Positions 21,205-32,832 of a stretch of 64,000 bases of DNA are shown piece after piece; the first letter of the stretch is position 1, and the number at the start of each line of letters is the position of its first letter. The translations under genes were made by a program, and so were the position numbers. The stretch spans positions 29,203,053-29,267,052 of the forward strand of contig NC_089274.1 in the NCBI RefSeq assembly GCF_963678975.1. The letters are read 5' to 3'. The notes beneath the pieces were generated by a model, which made no database searches, had not been told where the DNA came from, and saw only the letters and a list, made by a program, of their open reading frames with translations. The DNA is from Dysidea avara. Its lineage: Eukaryota > Porifera > Demospongiae > Dictyoceratida > Dysideidae.

Positions 21205-22440
21205 AACATTTTACTGAAATAAACCACAGTAATATATATAGTGCAAACAATTTCACAGGACATTAAACAGTACTGGGGAATATAGTATAAAATACTACAT
21301 GATATTTCATTGTTGAATTATGACAAAAGAATATTGCGAGTAATTCCACAATATATTCTCACTTTACAAATAGTGATATAATGACTATAAAATAGTGTAC
21401 TTTTTTTCACAGCGAATTTTAGTGCATTGTAAAATGCTTTGTAGAATTATATTACCGTATGTATGTGTTCATCTGATCATGAGGCTTTGAATATTAATTA
21501 TCTTTACAACATCAACACACACAGAGCTATAATCATATAATTATTTATTATAGTAGTTCATCCAACTTGCATGGACTGTGGTAGTATGCAAATCGTGGAC
21601 TTGTGATTTCATCACTGATTAAAGACTGGGTGTATAGGGCTGTGATGAACCAACAGCAGTAAAGTACCTTTGTATAAGCTGCCATGCACAATCCAATCCA
21701 AAGTAAATGATCACTAAACAATGTGCATGCTACTGCATGTGGACAGTCACCAGCCGAAAACTGAACTTCCTGGCTTTATACACCAGTGTTCTGAAACTTC
21801 ACAAGATGGTAAATATTCAACCTTCCATTCAAATCCCAATATGAGTATATTCCAAAAAGCATCAGCTTTTATAGAAAGTAACATGATTCTAGCATATGTG
21901 CATGGCATTGCATTGAATGAACAACTGAATGCAATCATGAGAGTGTATAAGTATGCACACAAAACATGATTGTTTGATCAGGTACCATCACCATTGTTGG
22001 CTTTTGTCCACACCATAGTCAACTTCAGACATTGCTGTCAAGTATGGCCATGGATATTATATGCTACCTATGGTATGGCATACTGACTGGTTATGTTGCA
22101 TGGTTGCCGGATTTCTTGGTTCTCTAAATCGTCAGTCTTAGAATGGTGATAAAGACCCGTGTAAAAGTACTTTCTATTAGTGTTAGTATTGTAGTGATGT
22201 GATCCCTACACACACCATGTCCACTTGCCTCATCTATACAATAAATAATCAGGTCATAGACATATATAGATGATCTGTACGCATGCGCACAGAGCATACG
22301 TGTATTCCGAGATGTATTCTTGTGAAATTTCTTCCTGTTTTCATTTCCAAACACTCTGAAATGTCTCTGCACGGACTGAAAACATCTTGCTGTTTGCATA
22401 AACCATCACCAAAGGCTTCCAGAACGACGAACTTCCGAGA
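21205..22440. other. Presumed intron or intergenic of the SAND gene
   Basis: AT-rich. An 82-codon plus-strand frame (21721-21969) and overlapping minus-strand frames have no motif. No repeat from elsewhere in the window was recognised. Confidence 0.4.
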
Positions 22441-22700
22441 GTCGAGCAATTCACGTGATCGTCACCATGACAGTAACCACGTGATAGAAACGGCGGGAAC
22501 TCAGTTCAGAGTCAAACTGATGAAGACGTGGACGTCGTGCAGGATGTTTGAGAGAAGGCCTAAGCTTCACGAGGGTATTCTTTTAAGTCTGGGCGTTTTG
22601 ATGGCATAAGTAAAGGAGATGTTATAGTTCAGTCTTCAATGATGCCAGCCGGGATAAAACTGGCGGAACTTTAGAGAGGTAAGTTGCAATTGTGACTGAA
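22441..22700. promoter_or_regulatory. Possible promoter region with paired CACGTG boxes
   Basis: A locally GC-richer stretch with two E-box palindromes (TTCACGTGATCG and AACCACGTGATAG, about 35 bp apart) lies just upstream of a plausible first exon. A splice donor GAGAGGTAAGTT (about 22675-22686) follows. The layout fits a promoter with a non-coding first exon. Inference only. Confidence 0.35.
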
Positions 22701-22784
22701 CGATGCGATTTAATCTAATTTTTATGCATACATGCACTTTCATTTGTATAACTGAAAATTTATTGTTAATGGTAACCCTATAGA

Positions 22785-22911
22785 ATGGCTGCCATTGAAG
22801 TAACACAACAGGTGAGGTGATAGCTAGCTAATGCCTAACTTGTATGGTTGTCGAATGTAAAAATTTCAGGTTGTAGTGTTGGCTAATCAACTTAAGGATC
22901 CACTTCATCTG
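22785..22911 (+). CDS. 5' exons of an unrecognised gene (MAAIEVTQQ / VVVLANQLKDPLHL)
   Basis: ATG at 22785 opens nine codons (MAAIEVTQQ) ending CAG|GTGAGG. A 58-bp intron ends TTTCAG at 22869. The next 42 bases encode VVVLANQLKDPLHL and end CTG|GTAAGC, with phase 0 at both borders. Strong splice signals and phase agreement support real exons. Joining to the next obvious acceptor (23222) gives an early stop, so the rest is not resolved. A possible terminal exon at 24290-24350 encodes HEGYCEEEFLGATNMFKHV then stop; the link is speculative. I do not recognise the protein. Confidence 0.4.
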
Positions 22912-23317
22912 GTAAGCAAGCACATCAGTTCCTATTATTGTGTATGCATATTATGTCATTGTAGTGAGTCAAAATAAAATCTGTTTGGTGTGGGTGTACA
23001 AAAACCAGAATAATGTTTTGATCTGGAGTGTATTTGAAACTATTGAAGTGTGTAGATGTTGCATTGAAGGAGTCTCCGTCAATTAATAATTTATACCCAA
23101 ATGAATGTTCTGAATAAAAAAATCTAGAACAAAGGAAGGATTTCAGCACGAAAAATGGTTGTTTAAACTTTGTGCGTTATTATTTAATTATATGCACAGC
23201 TGATTATATTATTATACTGCAGGGAAGAGCTATATTTCTGAGGCTATGGCCAATTTGCTGAAGATTGTTTATTCGAGCCACACATTTGTAACAATTGGGA
23301 TTTGTATGTGGAGAATT

Positions 23318-23890
23318 CTTCGGATGATCCAGATGGAACATTGTTGACTACTAAACAGATGAAACATTTGTTGATGATTACTAAACAGACGGAACGCTTG
23401 TTGATCTCTTCACAGATGGAACATTTGTTGATGATCACTAAACAGACAGAAAATAATTTTATGTTGATCACTAAATTTGTTGATCACTAAGCAGATGGAA
23501 CATTTGTTGATTACTAAACAGACAGCACATTTGTTGATCACTAGACAGACGGAAATTCATTGAACACTAAACAGATGGAACATTTGTTGATTACTAAACA
23601 GACGGAACATTTGTTGAACACTAAACAGATGGAACATTTGTTGAACACTATACAGATAGAAATTTGTTGATCACTAAACAGACAGAACATTTGCTAATCA
23701 CTAAACAGATGGAACATTTGTTGAATACTAAACAGACAGAAATTTGTTGATCACTAAACAGATGGAACATTATTTTGGTGATCTCTAAACAGACGGAACA
23801 TTTGTTGATCACTAAACAGACGGAACATTTGTCACTAAACAGATGGAACATTTGTTGATCACTTAACAGACAGAACATATGATTACTAAA
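23318..23890 (+). repeat. 27-bp minisatellite
   Basis: About 20 copies of the unit ACATTTGTTGATCACTAAAC plus AGACGGA or AGATGGA. Because 27 is a multiple of three, several units stay open in one frame (repeated HLLMITKQTE) and also on the other strand, producing artefactual frames. Individual units have deletions that break the frame. Confidence 0.9.
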
Positions 23891-24968
23891 GGACAGGACT
23901 ATAGCTATGTACTGATGCAGGACATGTTGTATTACTGTATGCTTTTAGTTTTGGTTGTATTTTTGTAAGTTTTTTGTGTCATGACAAATTATAACAAAAT
24001 TAGTAGTAAAACTGCAATGGGGAATTCTTCAATGGTTTTATAGAAAATTTAACAAATGAAATACAATAAGTTTGTCAGATGATTTGTGATAAGATTCACA
24101 GAAAAATGCATTGCAAATTCTATAAACAATTCTACAATAAGTATCACAATAAATTCCTTAGGTGATATTACTTGCTATAGTGTATTCAATTGGCCAACAA
24201 TTCCATAGAGTATGTGGATAGTCATATTTGTTGTAAAATCTTGCATATTATTTATCAGTAACTTTTCCTGTGCGTAGTTTCTGTAGCCATGAAGGTTACT
24301 GTGAAGAAGAGTTTCTTGGAGCTACGAACATGTTCAAACACGTTTAGCATTAACGGCCACTTCAGTTCATCGTCATTTTACCGGCTCTCTAAATCTTTAC
24401 ACTATATTCAACTTCGCACGATTTGTTAATCCATCGATCGATTAAGGCATGCTGGTGAGATTCTCAGCCTCTACTTCTTATTAATTAAAGCATTAAATGG
24501 CGCGCTCTTTATGGTCGGGAAATACCCTGTGTGACACGTGTAGCATTTCCTGGAAATTCTAAGCGTAGCAGTTGGCAGGACTGGTTTTAATAAACTGCTA
24601 GCATTTACAGTTTTGTATCGTTTAGAACTGAAGCCGGGAGAACTTGGCAGAGAGATTTCAGTTTATAACTGTCGGTGAAAACTCTGGTCTGCTTCCCTGA
24701 GTGGCCTTCCTGCTCGGTCTCAGTTCACAGACCAGGTAAAACTTAGTGTATATTTGTACTTCGATTTTGTAAACAGACTAGAGGGCTATCCTTTTTTCTT
24801 TTTGTGTGGGGGTGGAGGTTTCCACACAAAAAGAAAAAAAACGTCGTCCGGCATCGTCCGGCAGTGTCACCCATAACTCGAGTATCAAACACACTAGTTG
24901 TATGAAAGTTTTTGGGTGAGTTCGAGGCGAGCTAGGGTTGGAGCGAGCGTCCCGGCGAATTCAATCAA
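23891..24968. other. Intergenic with one hairpin
   Basis: Mostly AT-rich. At 24790-24841 TTTTTTCTTTTTGTGTGG and CCACACAAAAAGAAAAAA form a strong hairpin. A short CAG|GTAAAA donor-like site lies at about 24735. No gene recognised. Confidence 0.45.
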
Positions 24969-25243
24969 GTGATCAAGACGTTCACAAAAGTAATCAAACA
25001 CCTTGGAAAGCTACTTTTTAGCAACACGAGAATTTACTGGGTGATGGAACAGTCCGGTGATAATAGGGCCACCCAATTTTTGATTCAGAAGGTTGCCATT
25101 GATGTTCAACGTGGCAATGCTGCTTCTGTAATGGCAACAATACCATCATCCCAGGACTGGGCAGAGTTTGCCTCTCTGCCCACTGTTTAAGTGTTTGTTT
25201 ATATTATCATTGTCAAAAATAATAAAAAATTTTTAAAAAAAGC
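24969..25243 (+). pseudogene. Unrecognised repeat 3' end encoding ...DWAEFASLPTV
   Basis: A 73-codon frame ends in IPSSQDWAEFASLPTV, stop, followed by AATAATAAAAAATTTTT and an A-run at about 25236-25242. Its C-terminus and 3' sequence match the minus-strand fragment at 11511-11766. The upstream part (MEQSGDNRATQFLIQKVA, RGNAASVMATIP) resembles nothing I can name. Probably the end of a retroposed element or a conserved C-terminal exon copied twice. Confidence 0.5.
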
Positions 25244-25492
25244 ATTTACTATGCTTTTACAGTTGACGATCAAGAATCAAGGCATTTTTATAGGTGAGAT
25301 CAAGCAATCAAAGAGAAATTTCGATGATCAAAGTTTGGTTGCAAGTGTATCAACTGATGGTATGGAAGTGACTACAGATATACATCTTGAGAAATCATGG
25401 ATCTAAACATTTACTTTTAGGGGCACTTATAGATGTTAAAATTTAATTTATCCAATTCATAAAATTTTTCTTTATTCAAATTTCCTGTTGTA

Positions 25493-25609
25493 TGTCGGCA
25501 CGCTCACATGTCATATTCTAATTAAAGAGCTCACACATGCGCAATATAGTAATTACATCATACATAATAATAATAGCTGTTCAGTTAGTTATAGCACTAC
25601 TCTATTACA
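25493..25609 (-). repeat. Gypsy 1 3' LTR
   Basis: 117 bp; on the minus strand begins TGTAATAGAG and ends GTGCCGACA (TG...CA). Matches 31463-31592 apart from two short gaps. Confidence 0.9.
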
Positions 25610-25626
25610 TCACCCCTCCCCTTCAT
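25610..25626 (-). other. Gypsy 1 polypurine tract overlapping the end of pol
   Basis: On the minus strand GAAGGGGAGGGGTGA abuts the 3' LTR. It is also the last codons of the integrase frame (EGEG, stop), so the plus-strand primer site is embedded in coding sequence. Confidence 0.75.
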
Positions 25627-26713
25627 TATCAGCACACCTGGGCTGATCTCTGTATCTCATTGGAAGAACAATGTTCCTGGTACGAGTTTTCCTTGTAGCT
25701 GGCAAGGGAACATCACTTTTTGTTGGAGCTTTGGGTGCTCTTGACAATTGACTGCTATCATTGAGGTTCTTACCACTCACTGATGAATGGGACTCAGAAG
25801 TATCATATCTCTGCTCTGTAGTATCACTTTGTATCTGTTCTTCACACACAGAATCATTTGGTGTCTGATGCAATTCAGTACTGTCAACCTGCTCCTGGAA
25901 TAATGAAAATGCCCACTTTGGCAAACTGGGGCATTTATGCTTTTCCCCATACCAATAGCAACCGGCTGGAAGGCCCATTGGACATGGTGACACTCGGTTC
26001 TGATGAACTTTGATGGTGCCATCCTCTGGGAAGTATATCTTGATGGCAGTCACACCTGTGTCAGTCAACTTCATGATTCTGTATGGACCGTGCCATGGTC
26101 TAGAAAGTTTTCTCTGCTTTCCTGACTCTTCATGTGGGAACTTAAGTATCCACTCCCCAAGTCGAAATCTGTCTGCCTTTGCTTTCTGATCATAATAAAC
26201 CTTATATTTCCTCTGAGCCTCTTGAATAGTTTCCACCACAAGTTGTCTTGCTGAAGACAGTGATAAAAACAACTCTTCTCTGTAATCTGTCACTGAGATG
26301 GGACTCCACTCTGTAGGAGGTGTGAGTTCAGCTTCAGTTGGGGATCGGCAATCTATCCCGAAGAGCAAATATGAGGGCTTTTCGCCTGTGGTATCGTGGG
26401 GTGTATTCCTGTACGCCCACAGAACACCTGATAAATACTTATCCCACTGTGTACCAAATCTATTGACTTGCTTACATAGCATTGCTTTAAGGGTTCGGTT
26501 GAAATGTTCAACCATACCATCACACTCTGGGTGGTATGCAGTTGTGTTTAACTTCATACTTCCTAACCTTGCACACACATCTGACATCAGGTGACTCAAT
26601 AAGTTTGTGCCTCGGTCTGAAAGAAGGGCTTCAGGCACCCCAAAGAGAGGAATAACTTCCTTGGTCAATAATTCAACTAGTCTAATTGCCTTCTGATCGG
26701 GTACTGCATGCAT
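25610..26713 (-). pseudogene. Gypsy 1 integrase core and C-terminal module
   Basis: 367 codons in a frame shifted by one relative to the preceding pol segment (junction near 26700). The second catalytic Asp is in LLSDRGTN (about residue 35) and the Glu in MVEHFNRTL (about residue 69), completing the D,D-35-E site begun in the previous frame. A GPY/F-like module follows (SRPWHGPYRIMKLT, near residue 205), then a Ser/Thr-rich tail. Function in the family: insertion of retrotransposon cDNA into the chromosome. Ends exactly at the LTR border. Confidence 0.85.
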
Positions 26714-28445
26714 ACACTCTGGGCCACTTACTAAAATAATCCTGAAACACTACCACGTGTTTGTTCCCACTTTCTGTCACTGGCAGATCCATAATGTCCA
26801 CCCCTAACACTTGAAATGGTCTATTAACAGGTATTGGATGAAGTGGTGACTTCACATGCCTGCCACTTCCTGACACGAAAACACACTGGGGACAGTTATG
26901 ACAGTGCTTCATAACATCCTCATACATACCTCTCCAGTACCAGTGTCTAACCAACATATTGTACAGTTTATTACCTGCAAAGTGTCCAGCACATGGGCCA
27001 CTGTGGTTCTCAGTCATGATAAGGCTTCTCAGTGACTGGGGTACTACAACTCTCTTCGTATTCCCTCGTCGGCTATCAATGAAATACAGCACTCCGTTAG
27101 GTACACAAAATGATGGTGCTTGGGCCACAATACAGCGGGCTTCCTTCTGATCCTCAGGGAGCATATTGGTCCGTGGGTAATCTAACATACGTTTCACATC
27201 AGGATCCTTACTTTGCTCATCCACCTGGTCATACTTAGAACAACCAACTGCTGGGGTCATCTTGAAGACACTATCTATTGTAGTTGGAGCAGATTTCACA
27301 GCTGCAACTTGGGTTTCTTCCTCTGCCAGACCATTCACAGGAGCACTACCAGTAGGATCGTGCAACAGTGCATCAGCCAAGACATTGTCCTTTCCAGGAC
27401 GATACACAATGGTTACCTCTTTGACTCCTCTACTAAACACTCTGGTCCACCAGCGGGCATGACGACCTGAAGGACTAGCAGTCTCTAACACAGCCTTAAC
27501 CACAGAGTGATCCGTATACACCGTTACACAGTGGCCATACAAATAATAGTGGAAATGAGAAATAGCCCATACCACTGCCAAAGTGTCGAGGTCAGTTATA
27601 TCATAGTTTTTCTCTGCCCCTGACAAAGCACGACTGGCATACGCAACAGGGTGAAGTCTGCCATCCTCCTGCCTCTGTGATAACACTGCACCCAGCCCCT
27701 GGTGGGATGCATCTGTCTCTAATACAAAGTCTACATCAAAATTAGGATATGCCAACACAGGGGGTGTAACTAACCTCCTCTTGAGCTCATCAAACGCAAT
27801 TTGGCACTCCTGGGACCATTCAAATGCAGCATTCTTGCAAGTAAGACGATGAAGCGGCTCTGCTACTTTTGCAAAGCGGTTGACAAATCGTCTGTAATAC
27901 GATGTTAGACCTAAGAATCTTCGTAACTCTTGGACATTCTTGGGAGGAGAGTAGTCTCTGACTGCCTCAACTAACTTACTGTTGGGCCTTAATCCTTCTG
28001 GTGTAATCACATGTCCCAAATACTCTACCTCACTTCTAATAAACTGACACTTTCCAGAGTTGACCTTAAGCCCGACTTCTCTAAGTCTGTGAATAACTTG
28101 GCAAAGATGATCCAAATGTTCCTGTAAAGTAACTGAAAATATCAGAAGATCATCAATGTAAGCAGCAGCAAAACTAGGTCCATTTTCTGGGTTCACTCCA
28201 GCCAGGACTTGCTGCATAAGTCTCTGAAACACGCTAGGTGCATTCTTAAACCCAAATGGCATAACTCGAAATTCAAACAACCCAAATGGAGTTGAGAACG
28301 CAGTTTTCTCTTGAGAATCACTGTGAACACGGATTTGCCAAAATCCAGATGCTAGGTCTAACGTTGAGAAGAATTTTGCCTTACCAAGTTCATCAAGCAA
28401 GTCATCAATTCGAGGTAAGGGAAAATTATCAGACTTGGGTAACAC
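26682..28445 (-). pseudogene. Gypsy 1 RT, RNase H and integrase N-terminus
   Basis: 587 codons. RT motifs appear in order: FSTLDLASGFWQI (residues 26-38), MPFGFKNAPSVFQ, and the catalytic YIDDLLIFS (about 96-104). RNase H starts at LETDASHQGLGAVLS (about 244) with YTDHSVVKAVLE. The integrase zinc-binding HHCC region (HSGPCAGHFAGN ... CHNCPQC) and the first catalytic Asp (GVDIMDLP) lie near the end. It reverse-transcribes element RNA and degrades the hybrid. The N-terminal RT residues are in the preceding frame (junction near 28437), so the polyprotein is interrupted there and near 26700. Confidence 0.9.
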
Positions 28446-29229
28446 TGTTCAAACTCCTATAATCAACACAAAATCGGAAGGAACCATTTTTCCTCTTTAC
28501 CAACACCACTGGACTTGCCCAGGGAGATTTTGATGGTTGTATGACATTCAACTGTCTCATCTTGTGCAACTGACTGGCAACTTCCTCTCGTGTGGCATAC
28601 GGCATTCTTCTAAATGACTGCTTGATAGGTGGTGCCTCTCCTGTGTCAATCTCTAATTGTATCAAGTCTGTCTCCCCTCTATCGATCTCATCTAAGGCAA
28701 AAACATCATTATGGTCCATCAAGAACTCGCATAACAAAGTCTTCTCTGGTTCTGGCAAATTCGGAACAGTGATCAATTCCATAAATCTACCTCTACGGCT
28801 CTGGTTCTCTTGGATACTTTCCATTCTGATCTGCTTAACTTCTCCAGGTACAGCACAGTCATCTTCAGGTGGGATCATCACACAAGTCTCTTCTGCATCT
28901 CCCAGTAAGGCACCCTCTTCAATCCGTTCTGTAAAGCCTCCAACATTGTGAATTTTCAAACAAGCTTTGCCATCATCACTTGGCTGAAGGAGAGCTCTAT
29001 CAATAATCAGACCAGTGTTCTTATATACAGCTCCATTCCCTTCCAACAACAGTGAAACTGGGTTGGCAGCTTTGTCCATTTCCACATGCACAGAAACTAC
29101 AGTGCTCTTATTAGCAGGAATGGTCACTGGCTCTGAAAGACAAACACGAAAAGTCCTTACCAATGGGACTGCTGCTCCACCTGAACTGGTTGGGCGAATC
29201 TGACAATAGTTCACGACCTGGCCACACAT
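28429..29229 (-). pseudogene. Gypsy 1 protease-RT linker and RT start
   Basis: 266 codons that overlap the gag-protease frame by 119 bases. They end in RT block 1-2: RRMPYATREEVASQLHKM, PSKSPWASPVVLVKRKNGS and FRFCVDYRSLNS. Because the protease lies in the upstream frame, this junction is after PR. It looks like a mutational frameshift near 29216 rather than a programmed gag-pol shift (inference). Confidence 0.8.
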
Positions 29230-31261
29230 TCTTGTGGTACTCTAAGATACCTAGCTGACTGCAGACCCCTTCGGACAGCAACAGCTGATCATGAGCATCC
29301 ATCTTAATGTGAATTGGGGTGACTAACATCTTGCCATCAAATACTACTTGTAAATCTATTCTTCCATGTAATTTAAACTGCATTCTGTCATATGTACATG
29401 GAGTACGGTCTGCTTGCTTAAAATCTCTCTTCTTCAACCTGGCTGCTTTAGCAATCTTCTTAAATAGCTCACCACCCATAATTGTTATGTCAGCTCCGGT
29501 GTCTATCACGCCTGATGTAGGTACACCTTGTATCTCAATATTCACATATTGTGGTCTGCTACCTTGGTCACAAACTCTGACCATATCAACACTACTCTCT
29601 GAATCTGAGGAATACAATAGTGACACAGGATCCACACTAACTCTACTACTAGAAGGCTCTGACTGTGTAACACTTAAAGGTTTCGTACTCACTTGCTTAT
29701 TAGTACCTTTACTACCAGTATATTGTGAGTTTGGAAGCTTGGCTTTGTCATCACTCTTAATGAGGCTTCCACTTGCCTCCTCCTTCTTGTTAGATGCCTT
29801 GCAGAACTTAGCTACATGGCCTAATTTGTTACAAATATAACACCTTCTGACATCTTTACTTACTGCCTGACTTGAACTCACACTACTATTTCTGCTTGCA
29901 CCAGACCCACTTACTTGTCTGTCAGATCTATACTTAGTGTTTGTGAAGGACTTCTCATTGTCTTGACGCTTCTTAACCTCTGCAAGTCTTTTCTCCTCAT
30001 GTTTTGCTGCCATACAAAGCTCTTTGTATGAGAGAGCACCTGATACACTAGGACTCCTCACAATTGACAGACGCAAACCCTCCTGGAGCTGTCCGTATAA
30101 CATTACATCCTTTGTCTCCTTACTCATTTTCTCAGTACCATAAGCAATTGAATAAGCCTTCTCAAGTCGACAGATGAAATCTGAGACAGATTCTCCATCT
30201 CTCTGCATTGTTCGTCTAAAATCTTGGCCTGCCATGACCTTACTACAAGGATCAAGACGATCTCTCATGCTCTTAGCTGCTCCTTCTACAGTACAGATTT
30301 CCTCAGCTGTCAAGAGATTCCATTCTGCCAGGGCTCGCCCTTTCAAATGTCCAGCAAATTGTATTAACTGCTCCTCCTCTGTCCAGTTATTCCAGTTCGC
30401 CGCACGACGCAAACTAGGTAGCCAGTCATCTAAGCGAATACCCGCGTTGTCTCCAGAGAACATTTCTACTGGAGGTGCTTTCCCTCTTCTCGACTGTCGA
30501 GAAGTTATGGGCAGTTCTGTTATTGAGCCATCAATACTGGGTGTAGGTGAGTGACCTCTCTCTGTCGCTTGCCCTGCCAGTCTTAGCTTCAGTTCTGCAA
30601 TCTCTCTATCCTTGGCAGCTGTTGTTTCATCAAATTCTTCTACTTGCTCACAGCTCATCTTCCAAATCTCCTTCACTCTTGTCTTACTGGATTCTAGTGC
30701 CTGTTGCATTGCTTGTAGCTGCTCTTGTAAAGTAACCTTCTCCTGAGTTAGTGTATCTACTGTGGCTTGTAGCTCATCTCTCTTGTTGCGAATTGTCTCC
30801 AGCTCATTGGATTCGTCTGTGGGCATGAGTGAATGCAGGGGCTCGTGACCACGTGCGTGTTCACTGCTGTCGTCCTGTTCTTCTGGCTCATCACTCTCCG
30901 GATTAACTGTGAGGAACACACCCTCATGGTCTGACAGCGTGAAGCTCCTCTCATCCTTATCTCTGGACAGTGCAACCTGTACGTTGCGAGAGTCACGGCC
31001 AAGCTCCGTGATCTTCCCTTCAATCATGAGCCTCTAATCACCAACAGAACCTGACATAGGCAGACCTAGTGCCTTGCCTAGACTGCGCAGCTGGCCAGCT
31101 TTGAGTTGCACCGAATTAAGAGCTACGTGTGTGTGGGTACGAGGGCTTCGTCCTGACCCCGCCCCCTGCGTGTTATCTACCACACCTGTTACCGATGCAC
31201 TTTCATTACTCATTGTTGTTAAAATAGTACTTGAGAATATGACAAACTCACAGTTACTCAC
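29111..31261 (-). pseudogene. Gypsy 1 gag with aspartic protease
   Basis: One reading frame interrupted by a single TAG at 31034-31036; the frame is open from 31261 (ATGs at 31261 and 31213) to 29111. Downstream of the amber codon, 638 codons hold a coiled-coil (ELQATVDTLTQEKVTLQEQL), a retrotransposon gag-type capsid region (WTEEEQLIQFAGHLKGRAL, GESVSDFICRLEKAY), a CCHC knuckle CYICNKLGHVAKFC and a protease with VIDTGADITIM. Gag would package element RNA; the protease would mature the polyprotein. Translation could restart at the ATG at 31027, three codons after the stop. Confidence 0.85.
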
Positions 31262-31442
31262 GGCTAACTTCGCTCAGACTTGCTGCATGAAAATCAGAAG
31301 AGTCACACTTTGAGCGGCATGTGTTTGGTGAGAATCAGCCTGATCTGTCCGAGATCTTGCGTCCAAGTGGAAAAGAAACATTCAGTCTTCCTTGACTTGT
31401 CCTCCAACGATGCTTCACTACAGGATTGTCATGGTACATTCG

Positions 31443-31461
31443 GATCTCAGTAGGACCTCCA
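31443..31461 (-). other. Gypsy 1 primer-binding site, tRNA-Gln-like
   Basis: One base inside the 5' LTR the minus strand reads TGGAGGTCCTACTGAGATC. Its complement resembles the 3' end of metazoan tRNA-Gln as I remember it (...ATCTCGGTGGAACCTCCA), with transitions only. The tRNA identity is inference. Confidence 0.5.
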
Positions 31462-31462
31462 C

Positions 31463-31592
31463 TGTCGGCACGCTCACATTCAGGCACAAGTCATATTCTA
31501 ATTAAAGAGCTCACGCATGCGCAATATAGTAATTACATCATACATAATAATAATAATAGCTGTTCAGTTAGTTATAGCACTACTCTATTACA
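31463..31592 (-). repeat. Gypsy 1 5' LTR
   Basis: 130 bp, TG...CA on the minus strand. Longer than the 3' LTR because of a short insertion near the U5 end and one extra AAT. Confidence 0.9.
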
Positions 31593-31596
31593 TGTA

Positions 31597-32662
31597 CAAT
31601 ATTGGGGATTTAATAGGTATACTAACCCAAGGTTCCTGGGGTTACTTAGTATACTTCGTATATCAAGGGGTGTCACCTTCGCACTTGTGTAGCTTGTAGA
31701 TTGATCTGCGACTGCGATCAAAGTCTTGACTGGGCACCTTGAATTGTAACTTGAAGCGTTTGTCAGTGCCTGACCAGTGACTTAAGCATTTCTTCTCCAA
31801 GTTTTGACATGTAGCATCTTCTAGGAGATTCTATGCCTTATAATTTTGTAAACTTGCTTTTGAAAATGTGTAGTTAGATTATGGGTTTTGAACTCTTCAT
31901 CTCATCTTGACCTTTGACCCACTGTGGAGAGATTTAGTGACTTTGATTGTTGACTTTGAGATTGACTGCAGTTGCAGATCTACCTACAAAAAGAGCCTGT
32001 GTGACATCCCTTTTATGATTTTGTCTGCTGTACAGTCAAGTCCCACATGGCCTCTTTTCTGTGGCATGAGGTTGGGGTTTGACTGTTGGATGGTCGTATC
32101 AACTACACTATTAGAGCTGGTTGTTTCAGTATTGCCAAGTTGCAAAGTGCTTCACTTGGTTTCCTATTTTCCGTGTTTTTCACACATGGCCACAAACACT
32201 GTCCTATTATGTATAGTGCTGTAAGGGTTCATTTAATTACTCTTGCATCATCTTATTAGCATTATGCCTACCAATGAAACCAACCGCCATTTATTTGTCG
32301 GCATTCACAGCAAGCAACTCATGAGCCAGCATTAATCATGCAAAAGCTATGTATTTTTACATAATTGTCATTAATTAGTTGATTGGGTTAACAAATACAG
32401 TGAGATCCATTTGAAACAACTGAGTTCTAATGCAATTTTAGTGCATAAACAAGTGAAACTTTTACTATTATAGAACATATAGTTACTCTAATAGAATGTA
32501 AAAAAATGTGTCAAGCATTCTAATTAAACAGTCCTTGGATAATGTTTTATTGGCTGTGTGTTTCATACTTGTATGGCACAAATACATCTATAGCTATACA
32601 TTTTTTGTAATGCTAATAGTTGGTATAAACTATGTATTATGTTGTATGTTTGCTGTTTTTAG
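31597..32662. other. Upstream region of the large host gene
   Basis: A dyad at 31617-31652 (TATACTAACCCAAGG ... TGGGGTTACTTAGTATA) is the only structure noted. A 105-codon plus-strand frame (31907-32224) is unsupported. The promoter of the downstream gene could lie here but no core element is clear. Confidence 0.4.
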
Positions 32663-32753
32663 AGGATAATGGCATCTTCAGGGGTAGATGCAGTTTGTCC
32701 TTATTGTCAAGTTGTCTTAAGGCCAGGTTTAAACCATGTATGCAATCCTCAAG
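32663..32753 (+). CDS. Possible first coding exon: small C2HC zinc finger
   Basis: The acceptor TTGCTGTTTTTAG precedes ATG at 32669, which encodes MASSGVDAVCPYCQVVLRPG and LNHVCNPQ before a donor AAG|GTAGTT. CPYC...HVC spacing fits a small zinc knuckle. It lies just upstream of the phase-linked exons, on the same strand. Its outgoing phase (1) does not match the incoming phase needed by the exon at 33257 (2). Either a micro-exon is missing, the borders differ, or this exon belongs to another transcript. Confidence 0.5.
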
Positions 32754-32832
32754 GTAGTTGTTATTACACTCAGTTATCTGAAACCCTGGAGCATTCTCCT
32801 AATCTATAGCAGCCATGGATGGTATAGTAGAG

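Larger units (their letters stand above)
25493..31592 (-). mobile_element. Ty3/Gypsy LTR retrotransposon 1, nearly complete
   Basis: Minus-strand element with short LTRs (25493-25609, 31463-31592), a primer-binding site, gag with protease, pol with RT-RNase H-integrase in the Gypsy order, and a polypurine tract at the 3' LTR. TGTA on both sides (25489-25492, 31593-31596) is a 4-bp target duplication. Coding is broken by one amber codon and three frameshifts, few enough to suggest fairly recent activity. The two LTRs differ by two short indels and a few substitutions. Confidence 0.9.

Noticed and set aside
29111..29229. Programmed gag-pol frameshift in Gypsy 1
   Set aside because: The protease is already in the upstream frame, and two more frame changes inside RT and integrase show that the element is decaying.
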